From assembly GCA_019055375.1 (NCBI GenBank), contig JAHQIW010000780.1:1-64000 (forward strand): 64,000 bases of DNA, in the 5' to 3' direction. Below the pieces are notes generated by a model. That model saw only the letters and a list, made by a program, of their open reading frames with translations, did no database searches and had not been told where the DNA came from. Of this stretch, positions 24,861 to 37,384 are shown piece by piece. How positions within the stretch are numbered: position 1 is the first letter of the stretch; every line of letters begins with the position of its first letter. The translations under genes were made by a program, and so were the position numbers. This DNA comes from Parelaphostrongylus tenuis (taxonomy: Eukaryota; Nematoda; Chromadorea; Rhabditida; Metastrongylidae).

Positions 24861-27318
24861 ATAAAAGCTGTGGGAATGACCGATATAATATGGAAAGGAG
24901 TCACAGTAAACAGCTAACAAATTAAGCAACGTCCACTCAGCAGCAAAAGCGAATTTAGATGTCGCTGCAAAAATGTTAAAGATAGTATTTTTTGCAGTGA
25001 TATTAGGTACGAAAAATTACTCAGCTCCTATCTGAATTAGGAGTCAGTCCTAGAGCTTGAAGATGCCATCGGATGGACCTATAGAGCCATCAATTTTTGC
25101 GAAACTCGTGGTAGCACCATGTTAACGTAATATAACTCAGTAAGCTGCGTCGCCCCACCCCACTGGAAATATTAAACCGTTTAGTCGTCAAGCTAAGTAA
25201 TTTGCTCTTCGGTGATGTATATGATCTAGACGTAGACCAAAAACTTCCTGAAATACAGATAGACTGAGAATACAGTCCTTGGTTTATACTGCGTTGATCT
25301 GAGTCACACTCTCAGCGTTTACACAGACATGCAATCGAGGTACAACACTGCCAATCTAGTGACTTATTTCACTTGACGGCACGTGTAAACTGTACGTCGT
25401 CGCCTACTCTATGTAGGGGGTTCCATTCCACCCGAGAGCATTGGCTAAAGATGAAGGGGTTGCTCAGCTGACGAGGCTGCCAAGACAGAAACATATGCAT
25501 CGGGCTGTAGAAGTGCCCATAACAGACCACATGACATGTTCGCTCAAATAATAATTATCAGATATATTGAAATATGAGCGCGGTCTCAATAAAACACTCG
25601 GAACGAACGGTTCAGGAAGATTCAAAAAGCAACAACTTTGGAATTTAAGAATGGAATGAACCAAACAGGGTGGGGAGCTTTCTGAATTTACCGCCACCAC
25701 TAAGACCACCCATGGTAGGCCATAATTCCGTAAGCATAGTTCTCAGCGCTCAAAGTGGGAATGTAGTAATATGGTACTATGAAGAAATGGACCACATCCT
25801 AGTCAATAGAAAGCCTTGTACAACCGATTTCGTTGGTGGATTATAAATATATGCGTGATCGCACTATCTCTTTTCGTGCAAATTTTTTTTTGGAGAAATT
25901 AAAAACTTCCGGTAGATTTGAAGAATGAGATTCCCACCACAACATGATTTTATGTTAGTCATAAGTCCACTCTTGCGATAACGATGTGACTGACATAATC
26001 CAAGATGGAAACGACCGTAGTACACAGCATCTTTATTCTAGCGCTATAAAGGCGGACGTTTTACTGCCAAGAGCATGCTATCTGATATGCTGGACACCCG
26101 AAAGGTCAAACTAGAACAGCGACTCATTACGAAAATTTGTGGACGTGTCAGTCACATAGGCTCACAAGTATGGCTGTGGACAAAATTTTCGAAAATTGAA
26201 CGATTGTGTCATTTAAGGTGATAAGTGACTTGACGATGGTCTGCTAATTGCTTGCAGGTGAACGCCATTACCACGCGCATCCCTTTTTGTCTCCGTATAG
26301 CGTATTTCAACTTTAGGTAATCTGATCTTCAAGCATTTGAACACATAAATAGCGAATCGAATCAGCAAGTAACAATCATAAGACTAGTGAGAATTTAAAT
26401 GACAACAAGAGATTTTCCAGCAAGCACTATCTATAAGCCTCCCACATTGATCAAATAATCCACTGATTTTCCCTTGGTCTCCCATCTAGAATTTCGTGCT
26501 ACTGATTATCAAATATCAATTGGAAGTCTTACAAAGAGCAAAATAGCTTCGAAGAAGGCAAAATCGTTGGGTTGTCAACAGCAGCCGTATGGAATAGATC
26601 TAAATGATAACCTTGTGTCTTCTCATCAAAAAAGCTAATAAACAATAGAGTTGATTCAAAACGGTTTGATGCAGTTAGCGTGGGAAGCAAATAATACACA
26701 GAAGTATCAGCCACTTAGCTTGAGTTAGTAAGCTAGTTGGAGTTCGCTGACTCGCCGACTCTCCTTCTGCATCAGCTGCGCTTGTAATTACCTCGAATCA
26801 CCTACTCTGTTATGTTCCTCTTAACTAGTGGAATCCACCTACTCCACTATTTTGCTCCAACTACGGCCATTTCAGTCTCTTTCTGTCGTAAGGTTCAGTC
26901 GAATCTGACTGCTAGCCCCTACATTATGAAATGCTCCAAGGGAGGTGCGTCTCTAAAATCCTTTTCTCTCCAGCATCCACCAATATGCAAAATGTATAGA
27001 AGTTACCCAGACCTGACCACGAGCCTCTTCAACAGAACCAAGCTAAAGATAATACGGATAATACGTCTCGTAAACGGCAGGTCGCCTTTAATTATTCATC
27101 AATTAGTTTCGAATCACGGATGAAAAGTAGTGTTAGATAATAATTAGATTTTGAACTAAAAGAACTGCGAACTTACAAATTGTTGCTTTGCACCAAGACT
27201 CCTTCCCGTTTCACAGGTTCACTTTGATAAGAAGTAAGCTTCGATTTCTAATCCAATTTGCCAATTTCAGCGAAATGTTTACACCTCTATTCACGCTCGT
27301 TCACCTTACCACTAGAAA
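24861..27318 (+). repeat. Left arm of a ~2.45-kb inverted duplication
   Basis: The arm is the reverse complement of 31519-33967 along its whole length. Checks: AAAAGCTGTGGGAATGACCG at the outer edge pairs with the sequence ending 33967; CAAAATCGTTGGGTTGTCAA at 26560 pairs with 32250; CGTTCACCTTACCACT at the inner edge pairs with the sequence starting 31519. Identity looks above 90% by eye. Outside both edges similarity stops at once. The arm carries a family R repeat and a decayed RTE endonuclease piece. Confidence 0.92.
25330..25850 (+). pseudogene. Family R repeat fused to an RTE endonuclease remnant (left arm)
   Basis: 25330-25615 is a plus-strand family R copy (ACAGACCACATGACATGTTC, TATGAGCGCGGTCTCAATAA). 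It runs into SGRFKKQQLW, then EWNEPNR and, at 25777, YYEEMDHILVNRK, which match the C-terminal part of the RTE endonuclease (compare KKRQIGTHGLKWNEHGERLS and YYNEIDHILVN at 2.7-2.9 kb). It is short, shifted and dead. Confidence 0.6.
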
Positions 27319-27449
27319 GCAGGAAAAGAATGGGCATGAGTCGAATGGATCTGCTAGAGTGCATCATAGTAAACTTAATGGGGAAATTAGTTGGGATATG
27401 TTTCAAATTACTATACGAACATGGTTGGTAGGCGATATACTTACAGTTT
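27319..27449. other. Start of spacer between the inverted arms
   Basis: Similarity between the arms ends here; nothing recognised. Confidence 0.4.
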
Positions 27450-27860
27450 TGAAGCTAACCGATTCAAGGCGTCATGAGCATTCGTTGACCCTTGTGGGAA
27501 CGTGGATCTACCTCCTCTGCATCCGTAATACCCTGCGAAAGAACGCAATGGATGTATTATTGTATCAATCTAGTATTGATGTTGTTATTTCACTTCAGTA
27601 TTATTGTTGTTATTTTGCTGCTTGTACAACATAATGTATTCAAATATAAGATAACATGAGGAAATAACAGGAGACAACTGAAATCGGGTAGTAGCACATC
27701 CAGTGCGTTTCCACGCTGGGGTAAAGATGCAGGAGAGGTGGGGCAGACAGTCCAGCGTTGCCACAGTGGGGGTTAGAAATGCAGAGGAGGTGAGTCCACG
27801 GCTCCAAATGCGTTAACTGATTAGAAGAGAGTTTTGGAGGAAGAACACGAACCAGTGCTA
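27450..27860. repeat. Imperfect foldback in the spacer
   Basis: GTGGATCTACCTCCTCTGCA at 27509 is mirrored by TGCAGAGGAGGTGAGTCCAC at 27781-27800. GCAATGGATGTATTATTG is mirrored by CATCCAGTGCGTTTCC-type sequence at about 27697. The centre is near 27640. No coding content. Confidence 0.55.
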
Positions 27861-27914
27861 GCTTGTGAGCTTGCTTCTCGATGCACCTCATAGTAAACTA
27901 CGCTATTGCCCACC

Positions 27915-27929
27915 CCCCCCCCCCCTCCC
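27915..27929 (+). repeat. Poly-C tract
   Basis: A run of 14-15 C residues with a CCC-rich flank, unusual in this AT-rich context. It may be length-variable or mis-assembled. Confidence 0.8.
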
Positions 27930-28404
27930 GCCCTCTTCCTCCTCGAATTGTCATATGAACATATGCTGAATATAATGGTAAGTCTGAACTCTTTTGATTT
28001 CAGCACCTCCAAATCGTGTTATTCAAACTTCTCAGACATAGAGTCAGACGGAAAAGGCACGGTAAAAGTGAAAAAGATGGAGAGGCAGTAGTGATACATT
28101 CCAACAGAATCGAGCATTGAAGGCTAAGGGAACTTCATCTGTTGTGAAGATGAGAGGATCTCGTTGTTGAACGGTAAATTACGATTCTAGTTGTTGAGTA
28201 TATCAGGTAAAATGAAGAAATTTTGAAGAAGAATTATTTTAGCTGCTGATCGTTCTTAGCCTTAATGTATATTGCAAGAAATAACCAACTCTTACAGAGA
28301 ACTTTAATTTAGGATTGTGAGATTATGATCCCTATTTTACGAAGTTATTTAACATTAAAAAGATATACTGCTTGAAGTTTGAAGCCAATGAATCGCTTTC
28401 TTTC

Positions 28405-29195
28405 CTGTTTCTGATTAGAATGGGGCAAATGAAAACCTACCCCATTCGCTGGAGAGGAACTTTTCATAGGAGTGTTAGTGACTTTTCGAAGGAAGAGACT
28501 TGAGGCTATAACCGCACTTCGCCGATTTTTCATAACAACCCTTTATAACGCTGAAGTATCCAGGTCAAAAGTTATGTTTCAGAGTAGCCATGCGTCTTTG
28601 TTTCTATACGCGTATAATTTGCTAGAAGCACGATAAGCATCTCAGGGTATAGAAAATTTTTCGTAGTGTCAGAACCATACTTTCTGAAGTTTCTGTCGAT
28701 GCGGTAGAAAAAATCTCCAATTAAATAACAATATTTCAAGCGTGATTGATTGCTCGGCCCCTGTCCCCTCAACCCTCCTCTATTCTCGTTGCGTGATTTT
28801 GCCGGTAAACAAGGTCGTCGAAAATGTAACTCGATCTGTTCTCTCTGCTAAACGATATTTTTAGAAAATGAGCGCAACGCTTAAATTATTGGAACATACG
28901 ATATCGAATGACTACTATTAATCTAAAGAAAGTGCTCTACTCGGCGTTGCTTAGAACACAAATCTTTTCTTTCTCCTACTGCGCTATCAAAAGAGCTTTT
29001 TCAGAAAGCAAATATATTGTCAATTTCTTCGATTGTGCTATCGAATGAGTGTTGGCACTCTATGTTCTAGAAAACCGGCAAGATGGGGCTGTAGTTTGAA
29101 ATCCCAGCTTTCGCTTCGTTGCTAGCACCCATATGCACAGTTTCTCAGTGAATGAAATCGGTTTTCCATTTGTCCCCTCCTGGTCAAAAAAACTG
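28405..29195. mobile_element. Palindromic foldback element, family A copy 2
   Basis: The left side GGGGCAAATGAAAACCTACC and AGTGTTAGTGACTTTTCGAA is mirrored by GAAATCGGTTTTCCATTTGT and GCTTTCGCTTCGTTGCTAGC on the right. The termini are related to those of 7735-8570. It sits inside the spacer of the large inverted duplication. No transposase frame. Confidence 0.7.
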
Positions 29196-31518
29196 AAGTA
29201 CGTTGCTGATTAAAATACTAATAATTATCAAGATTGCTATCAAACACGGACCGCTCTTACCTTGGAATCTATACCAATGCTATTTTCAGTGTGATTACCA
29301 GCAACGCTGTAATCAATTTGCCCTGAAAGGGTCAGGCTTTCTGCCTGTATTTCGACGATTTTTTTCCGCATGGATCGTAGTGGTTCAATTGCATGGTAGT
29401 CATCTGAAGTGAAAAAACCGCTCAGAAGACGAGCTTATTATTCATCGAATTAGTTCTGAGCACAAACGCGGTGTCTCGTTTTTTACACGATGGTTTAATT
29501 CTTCAATAATATTCAGTAAACTATTTTGACCGGAAGTATTCTCATTTACCTTCAACATCAATGCTGTACATCAATGCTGAAATGAAACAATGACCATAAC
29601 CTATCATTACTGGCACCATAGTACAAGCTCCCTCTACTTTTGCTATATCTGCTCACGGACGAAAGCTTCAGGAGTACGCTCATTTATTTGACTTCAGATT
29701 GCTCGAACGATTGCTGGGTATTAGTTGGAACTCCAAGCTGTGTCACCCGTTTGAGAGTTGCTGAACCTTATGTCGAATGACGCTACTGATATGGCTCCAT
29801 CTGCATTAGTCTTATACATAAAGCCTGTTCTAAGAGCTAAGAGACGAATATTTCTTAACTGTATCTTTTCAGGCTTTATTCGTCGTTGTCATCAGCAGTG
29901 TGGTTGTAAACTAATGTGGTTGACAAGTCCACATTCACCGATTGTGCAAATAATCAGGTCAGTGATTATCTTCATTGATTAACGTATATGTAAGTGATGG
30001 TACCCCCACCATTACGCATCAATTATATAATACAGCCATCTTCATTCCCTCAGCACGCGGACTTCGAAGTGCGTTTTGAGCTCGATATTCAGCTTATTAC
30101 AATTCTTAGTCTCATGTTGCTAAACATATCCGCTGATTGTTCATTCGATTCCTTAGCTCTCTTAGCTCACCGCACCGCGACTTGCAGGTTATCACTGATC
30201 ATGTTGTCACACATCTCGCCTATGTGTATATTCATCGTTCTATCTCTCTGTACCGCTATTGTCAATGCCCCTTGTCATCTATGACCATTCCGCTTGCTGT
30301 CTATATGCTTGCTTATTGCTTACAACAGTTCAAATGTCTAGATTAAAATCGTTGTATCAGTACAGCTTGAAGACACCTGTGGCAAGATTATAAGGTTAAC
30401 CTCATAGTTAACGTATCGAATTGTATAGTTATTTACCGTATTCGTTTCGCTACTAACATTCTGCTAACGATGAGTTAATGTACAAGACATTTGATTACCT
30501 AAGTTTGAGATAGACTGCAATGAAAAAAGATTTGCGTGACAGGTCAAAAAAGAAGGGTAACACCTCCATTTGAACAAACCACTATGGACATTGCAGAGTG
30601 AGGTCATATCATTTAAGCGATGCAAATTGAATTTGAGGTGATGAGGTCACGAATACCTACATCGGAATATAGAATGACTATGGGCAGCTGATTAGTATTT
30701 ACCAAATAAGGTAAGGCGCTGGAACGCTTATCGACTGAATTTTTTGTAAGGTGGACTGTCTTAGTTAAATTTTTGTCATGAAAAAACTGATAAGCACTGT
30801 GTTTGGAGTGAATTTCAGATCCGCACAATTAAAGGTGGTTTTTTATCTTCTGTTGTCTAGTTTTGCTATATAATTAGTGAAGTTCAGAGCTATTCTTGCC
30901 CATCTAATACAGTGGGTGATAGGATAATGGGCCTTGGAAAAAGTTCTGCAGTATTTCCAGAACGCACAGAAAACATTTATAATAATGAAGTTCAACTAAA
31001 AGGCAGATAAATAGTCGAAGTAATCTCCTCCCACATCAAGACAATTCAGGCACATTTCCGGCAGCATGGGGTATCACGCTACGCTGTACGAATATCGTAA
31101 ATCTCGTCACCACACGTCTTGCAGATTTGCCAATGAGCTTCAGAATAGCGTTGACACCCAATACGTAGTGAAGTGGAGCAGCAGACAAAGTCCTTCTTGG
31201 GCAGTTCCATTCTGAAGGCTGGGTAGACAAATGATATACTGTTCGATGTGCAGGAAAAAAAGCTTCTAATGAGCACAAGTTTGCTAAAAATACATGTGTA
31301 AAGATTATTTTCTCAAGAAGCTCAACAGGATTTTTTCTGCAGCCTATTATATCTGCGCTGCTTCGCTTGCGTTTCCATCGCAACGTAAGTGTTTAGTAGG
31401 GAGCTTGCCAAAGCTGTGACTGACTTTCAAAGATCCGCGAAATGCCGTGCTCAAATTAGTGGCAATTTTAAAACCATATATGCCCTTTGATATCGCTTAC
31501 GGGTCGTAGTACTTCTGA
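29196..31518. other. Unassigned spacer sequence
   Basis: Short frames only (for example 29994-30284 + and 31036-31383 -), without motifs, repeats or splice context that I could defend. Part of 29750-30000 weakly resembles 42180-42480, suggesting an old repeat. Confidence 0.35.
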
Positions 31519-33967
31519 TAGAGTGGTAAGGTGAACGAACGTGAATAGAGGTATAAACGTTTTGCTGAAATTGGTAAAAAGTAGGAGTTAGAAATCAAAG
31601 CTCACCTCTTATGAAGGTGCCCCTGCGAAACGGAAAGGAGTCTTGCGCAAACCAACAATATGTAAGTTGGCAATTTCTTTAGTTCAAAATCTAATTAATA
31701 TTTAACACTACTTTTCATCCGTGATTCGAAACAAACTAATGAATGATTAAAGACGACCTGTCGTTCACGATACGTATTATCTTTACCTTGGTTCTGTTGA
31801 AGAGGCTCGTGGTCAGGTCTGTGAAACTTCTATACATTTTGCATATTGGTGGATGCTGGAGAGAAAGGATTTTAGAGACGCACCTCCCTTGGAGCATTTC
31901 ATAATGTAGGGGCTAGCAGTCAGATTCGACTGAACCTTACGACAGAAAGAGACTGAAATGGCCGTAGTTGGAGCAAAAGAGTGGAGTAGATGGATTCCAC
32001 TAGTCAAGAGGAACATAACAGAGTAGGTGATTCGAGGCAATTACCAGCGCAGCTGATGCAGAAGGAGAGTCGGCGAGTCCACTAACTCCAAAAAGCTTAC
32101 TAACTCTAACTAAGTGGCTAATACTTCTGTGTATTATTTGCTTCCCACGCTAACTGCATCAAAACCGTTTTGAATCAACTCTGTTGTTCATTAGCTTTTT
32201 CAATAAGAAGACACAAGTTTATCAATTAGATCTATTCTATACGGCTGTTGTTGACAACCCAACGATTTTGCCTTCTTCGAAGCCATTTTGCTCTTTGTAA
32301 GACTTCTAATTGATATTTGATAATCAGTAGCACGAAGTTTTAGATGGGAGACCAAGGGAAAATCAATGGATTATTTGATCAATGTGGGAAGGCTTATAGA
32401 TAGTGCTTGCTGGAAAATCTCTTGTTGTCATTTAGAATTCTTACTAGTCTTATGATTGTTACTTGCTGATTCGATTCGCTATTTATGTGTGCAAATGCTA
32501 GAAGGTTAGATTACCTAAAGTTGAAATACGCTATACGGAGAGAAAAAAGGATGCGCGTGGTAATGGCGTTCACCTGCAACCAATTAGCAGACCATCGTCA
32601 AGTCACTTATCACCTTAAATGACACAATCGTTCAATTTTCGAAATTTTTGTCCACAGCCATACTTGTGGGCCTATGTGACTGACACGTTCACAAATTTTC
32701 GTAGTGAGTCGCTCTTCTAGTTTGACCTTTCGGGTGTCCAGCATATCAGATAGCATGTTCATGGCAGTAAAACTCCCGCCCTTATAGCTAGAATAAAGAT
32801 GTTGAGTACTCCGGTCGTTTCCATCTTGGATATTGTCAGTGACATCGTTATCGCAAGAGTAGACTTATGACTAACACAAATCCACGTTGTGGTGAGAATT
32901 TCGTTCCTCAAATCTACCGGCGGTTTTCATTTCTCCAAAAAAAAAAATTCGCACGAAAAGCGATAGTGCGATCACCTACATATTTATAATCCACCAGTGA
33001 AATCGGTTGTACAAGACTTTCTATTCACTAGGATGTGGTCCATTTCATCATAGTACCATATTGTTGCATTCCCTCTTTCAGCGCTGAGAGCGATGCTTCC
33101 GAAATTATGGCCTACCATGCTTGATCTTAGTGGTCGTGGTAAACTTAGAAAGCTGCCCAACCTGTTTGGTTCATTCCATTCTTAGGTTCCGAAGTTGTTG
33201 CTTTTTGAATCTTCCTGAACCTTTCGTTCCGAGTGTTTTCTCAAGATCATGCTCATATTTCAATATATCTATAATCATTGTTTGAGATAGCATGTCATGT
33301 GGTCTGCTATGGGCACTTCTATAGCCCAATGCATGTGTTTCTGCCTTGGCAGCCTTGTCAGCCAAGCAGGCCCTTCGTCTTTAGCCAATGCTTTCGGGGT
33401 AATGCAACCTCCTACATAGAATAGGCCACGACGTACAATTTACACGTGCCGTCAAGTGAAATAATTCATTAGATTGGCGGTGTTGTACCTCGACTGCATG
33501 TCTGTGTAAACGCTAAGAGTGTGACTCAGATCAACGCAGTATAAACAAAGGACTATCCTCTCAGTCTATCTGCATTTCAGGAAGTTTTCGGCCTGCGTCT
33601 AGATCACATACATCACCTGAAGAGCAAATCACTTAGCTTGACGACTAAACGGTTTGATATTTCCAGGAGGTGGAGCAACGGAGCTTACTGAGTTATTTAT
33701 CACGTTAGCATGGTGCTACCACGAGTTTCGCAAATTTGATGGCTCTATTGGTCCATCCGATGGCATCTTCGAGCTCTAAGACTGACTCCTAATTTAGATA
33801 GGAGCTGAGTAATTTTTCGTAAATGATATCACTGCAAAAAATACTATCTTTAACATTTTTGCAGCGACATCTAAATTCGCTTTTGCTACTGAGTGGACTG
33901 AGCTTAATTTGTTAGCTGTTTACTGTGACTCCTTTCCATATTATATCGGTCATTCCCACAGCTTTTA
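31519..33967 (-). repeat. Right arm of the ~2.45-kb inverted duplication
   Basis: Reverse complement of 24861-27318. It holds the same family R plus RTE remnant on the minus strand; the frame at 33171-33365 reads through KAAKAETHALGYRSAHSRPH and SGRFKKQQLRNLRME and is longer than its partner in the left arm, so the arms have diverged slightly. Confidence 0.92.
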
Positions 33968-35110
33968 GGTTAATAAAGCACTCGAAATAAAGGTATATTA
34001 CAAGATTTACTGAAGAAATACTTTTTTTAGTACTGACAATGGCAAGATCTTACAAAGAATAATTATAAATGATGTGACCATCAGGTCAGGCGACGAAGCG
34101 AGAATACATAGAAGAGGTGGGTGGAAGAAAACTGACTTCAACGCCGACCTGCCACAGCATCGACATCCGTTCTCAGTTTAACCGCGCAAACTTATACAAA
34201 CGTCGTATTGTTGTGTGATGAGATATGTAACAAAAATAATTACAAACATTCATTTCTCACGTGGTTAGAAAACCCCTAACAACACTGTTTTTCGATCAAA
34301 TGAAGCATATATATATTATATATAAATATAAATATATATATATTTATTTATTCTTCTGACATAGGTATGTACGGAAATCTGTCAAAATGTAACAACAATA
34401 AGAATACTCTCAACGGTGGAAGCACCTCCAATCTTCTTCACCACCAAATGTTAGAAATGAAGCAGAAAACCATAACTGAATCACATACAGCAGACACTGT
34501 AAGCTATGGTGTCTAGCAACTCTCAGGCAGATACAGAATCCATAATCCATTTGCCATGATAAACACGCAGCCAGCGCTAAACAACGTTCGAAATTTGGGA
34601 CATTCTTGGCGATCATGATTAATTTGCGACGTGACGATAGCATAGCTAGCAACTTTCAGGTCCGACTGTTCAGTGACTACGTAATAACCCCCATTTGCAA
34701 CTATTATGTTTCTAAAAAACAAAATCGTGAAGAAAATTCAACACAACTCAGAAAAAAAGCGCACGCCAAGTCACATGAGTTCTTTGATCTCCTCCTTTTG
34801 CAGGCCAAACCCGATACAGCGACATCGGTGAAAAAATTTGAACGTTTAGAAGTGCAAGTACCTGTCGGAGTTCTGCTCCAACGCAAACAAACAGCTAATG
34901 CTCAAAACTCGTTTGTCCAGAGACATCCTCAATGAAGATAAATGACTAATGCGTCACATGCACTCATAGAACTTATCGGATATCCCTATATCACTCCACA
35001 GCGGCACTATTTTAATGAGAGAAATTTAATCACAATATAGCTTCAAGAGAAAGTCTTCGCAGTCTTCGCACGGGCTATATGACAATTTTTTCACATATCC
35101 ATACCGTAAA
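33968..35110. other. Unassigned sequence with AT microsatellite
   Basis: 34308-34352 is an alternating TA/AAT-rich run. A 109-codon plus frame at 34606-34935 is intact but has no recognisable domain; it may be chance. Confidence 0.35.
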
Positions 35111-35400
35111 GCGCGTGTGGCGCAGTAGTCAGAGGTGTTTGGCAACACACATATGGTCGATGATTCAACTCCACGCCCACGGCTCAGTAAGCTTTGACCA
35201 CTCCGGGGTCAACTATTGAGCAGCAGACCTGTCTGGAAGGACAACAACACTGGCTTATTGCATTGATAAGCCACCGCAAGCTATAGAAAAGCCAAATTTG
35301 CATTCAATCGCCTCAGACGATGCTCAACAGAGTCGAATGCGTGGTGAATCCCTCAAAGACCGATCAACGTCGGTAGCATTATTCTTTATCCTTTTATCCA
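35111..35400 (+). mobile_element. tRNA-derived SINE, copy 1
   Basis: The head GTGTGGCGCAGTAGTCAGAG resembles an A box and GATTCAACTCCACGCC a B box. The body has GCCACCGCAAGC, TGCATTCAATCGCCTCAGAC, AATGCGTGGTGAATCCCTCA and GATCAACGTCGGTAGC. The same order recurs in five other places in the window, in both orientations. The element depends on a LINE partner, plausibly RTE. Confidence 0.75.
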
Positions 35401-36080
35401 CTCTACAAGATAGACTGGATCATGCACAGGGGCTTCGAATGAAGAAATAGTCAACTGCTATCAAAATTCGTATTTGTATATTTGACACATAGCTGACAAT
35501 GCCGGTTTTCCGGAAATAACGGTAGTTCCTTTTTTTTTCAACGGAAATTTATGATGAATTGAAAGCAGGCCAAACATTTACAACACATTTTAATTTATCG
35601 TTCTAGAGGTATGTCTGATTCCTTAAGGTGTCATTTTAGTATCAAGCAAGATCTGAAATGATTTATCAAGAAATGGGTAACTATATCAAGTATAAGCTCC
35701 GAAGGCTGCAGAAATAAAGCTTTCACCTTATTTGCAGAACGTTGAAAATTCCAATGGTTTCTACTTTCAAAAAAAATACACTAAAAAGATCAGACGAGTT
35801 TGTAAAATAACGATTATTATTGTTCACGCAAGGAAAGTTGGAAACAAAGATGAGGAAAATCATAACTAGAATCCAGATTCTGACAGCACAAAAGCAAAAA
35901 TTACATAATATGGCATTTCTATATCGAGCCTTTTTCGAGAACCAAAAACCATTCTATGTGTCAAAAAATTGTCTTAACATTCGTCCTCCAGTATGGAATG
36001 TAACCGCTTTCTTGTAAACACGTTATCATTTTCTCCTCTCGTCTTCGCTCCATTTTCCTTCCGCAGCTGTTTTTGCTTAC
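35401..36080. other. Unassigned AT-rich sequence
   Basis: No exon or repeat recognised. Confidence 0.35.
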
Positions 36081-36188
36081 CAACTTTCCATTAAACTCAC
36101 CCATCTTCATGTTAAAGTACTGAAGTTTACGAGTCTTGCCGGGCTGAGAGGTTGTCTTCTGATCCATGATATCGACTGTTTTTAAAAC
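36081..36188 (-). CDS. Possible exon of an unknown gene
   Basis: On the minus strand, an open segment contains MDQKTTSQPGKTRKLQYFNM (ATG at 36167) followed by KMGEFNGKL and a strong donor GTAAGC at 36075-36080. An earlier donor GTGAGT at 36095-36100 is also possible. The upstream acceptor, TGCGAG, is weak. No family recognised. The segment lies about 1.2 kb downstream of the exon group at 37.4-37.9 kb and could start a second gene or be chance. Confidence 0.3.
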
Positions 36189-36232
36189 CTCGCAATAAAC
36201 ATTCGAAATAATTTCGAGAAAATACAATGCTC

Positions 36233-36340
36233 AAAGCCTAAGCTAGGTTGGTACGACAGGGCCACATACCGGGTGTGGGCCACTGACGAGGAGGGCAACA
36301 CCGGTGTATGGCTCTGGCGTACCAAACTCGCTTAGGCTTT
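36233..36340. repeat. Short foldback (108 bp), family B
   Basis: AAAGCCTAAGC at the left is mirrored by GCTTAGGCTTT at the right, and GGTACGACAGGGCCACATAC by GTATGGCTCTGGCGTACC. Its sequence is related to the terminal part of the larger foldback at 44111-44533 (CAGAGCCATAC, GCCCTC, GTGGCCCAC). It could form a long hairpin. Confidence 0.75.
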
Positions 36341-37384
36341 AAGCTTTTTTTTTTTCTTGAAATAAGGTTGTCTTTTTTTATTTGGTGGCAAAATCGAGCA
36401 TTTATGGTTTTAAGGAAACTTATTCGTCACAAACAGAACCTTAAGATTGAATTAAGGCGGTAACAAACGTATTGAAATTTTATTGGTTTTTCACCGCGAG
36501 TGATTATGATAAGAGTGACACAGAGTTCACTGGGGACGACGATGACGATGAAATCCTTGGGATTCTAACCTTCCATTCACAATGATCCCAATGTGTTAAA
36601 ATTTTATTTCATTAGCCTGATGTGCCATAACTTCTCCATATCTCAACTATGCATCCCTTCTCAGTAGTTGCGTAGTTTTTCACATCTTATATTTTACAAC
36701 AGCTCATGAAATGATGCGACTTCCACATTTATGATATAGATGAACTCGTGTGGGCAATAATTTCTCTCGCTGTTGTTATAATCTCTTTTTTTTTGCAAGA
36801 ATCCGATCCTATGCAGATAAAGGAAACATATCTGAGAATGCTGGAGTGAGATTTAAAGTAGTAGATAAGTCTACCTGTTCCTTAGACTCGATCGTTTCCT
36901 GGTTCATCGTCGCTGCACTCCCAACGTTTGCTGTACACTCAGTTCATCAAGCTCAGTATCATCGAATCCGTCATTAGATGTAATATACTTTTCGCTAACG
37001 TTTAAAAATCAAAGATATAGAAGCAGCTTATAACCGAAGACAAAAAAATAAAATCGGAAATTATATCAGTCTATGACTATGTTACGAGGTAATAGAATGA
37101 TATGATGTGGATGTACTGCGTGTGCACACTTATTCCGTTCAACCCGTACCTCTGTGCAGACAAAAAGATTTTCTTCAGTTGTAGAGTGATGGCAAAATTA
37201 TTTTGAATAAGGAAAAATCAATTATCAAACTTCTTTCGCTATTTGCTGCTCATCTAGATATGAGAAGAAACCACCACCTCCATATTTCATTCGAGTGGAA
37301 ATGCTTTCCTGTTCATTTAGTTTCACTAAGTATGAAGAGCTTTTTGAGTGAATAAAATTCATTTTCGTTTGGTAGCACAGATTT

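Noticed and set aside
27995..28060. Short plus-strand exon (TSKSCYSNFSDIESDGKGT) between TTTCAG and GTAAAA
   Set aside because: Isolated, with no in-phase neighbour or homology; such splice-bounded pieces occur by chance in AT-rich DNA.
31036..31383. 115-codon minus-strand frame in the inverted-duplication spacer, suspected transposase
   Set aside because: No DDE/D, zinc-finger or helix-turn-helix motif could be identified.
34606..34935. Intact 109-codon plus-strand frame
   Set aside because: No motif, splice context or repeat relation; chance open frame cannot be excluded, so not called a gene.
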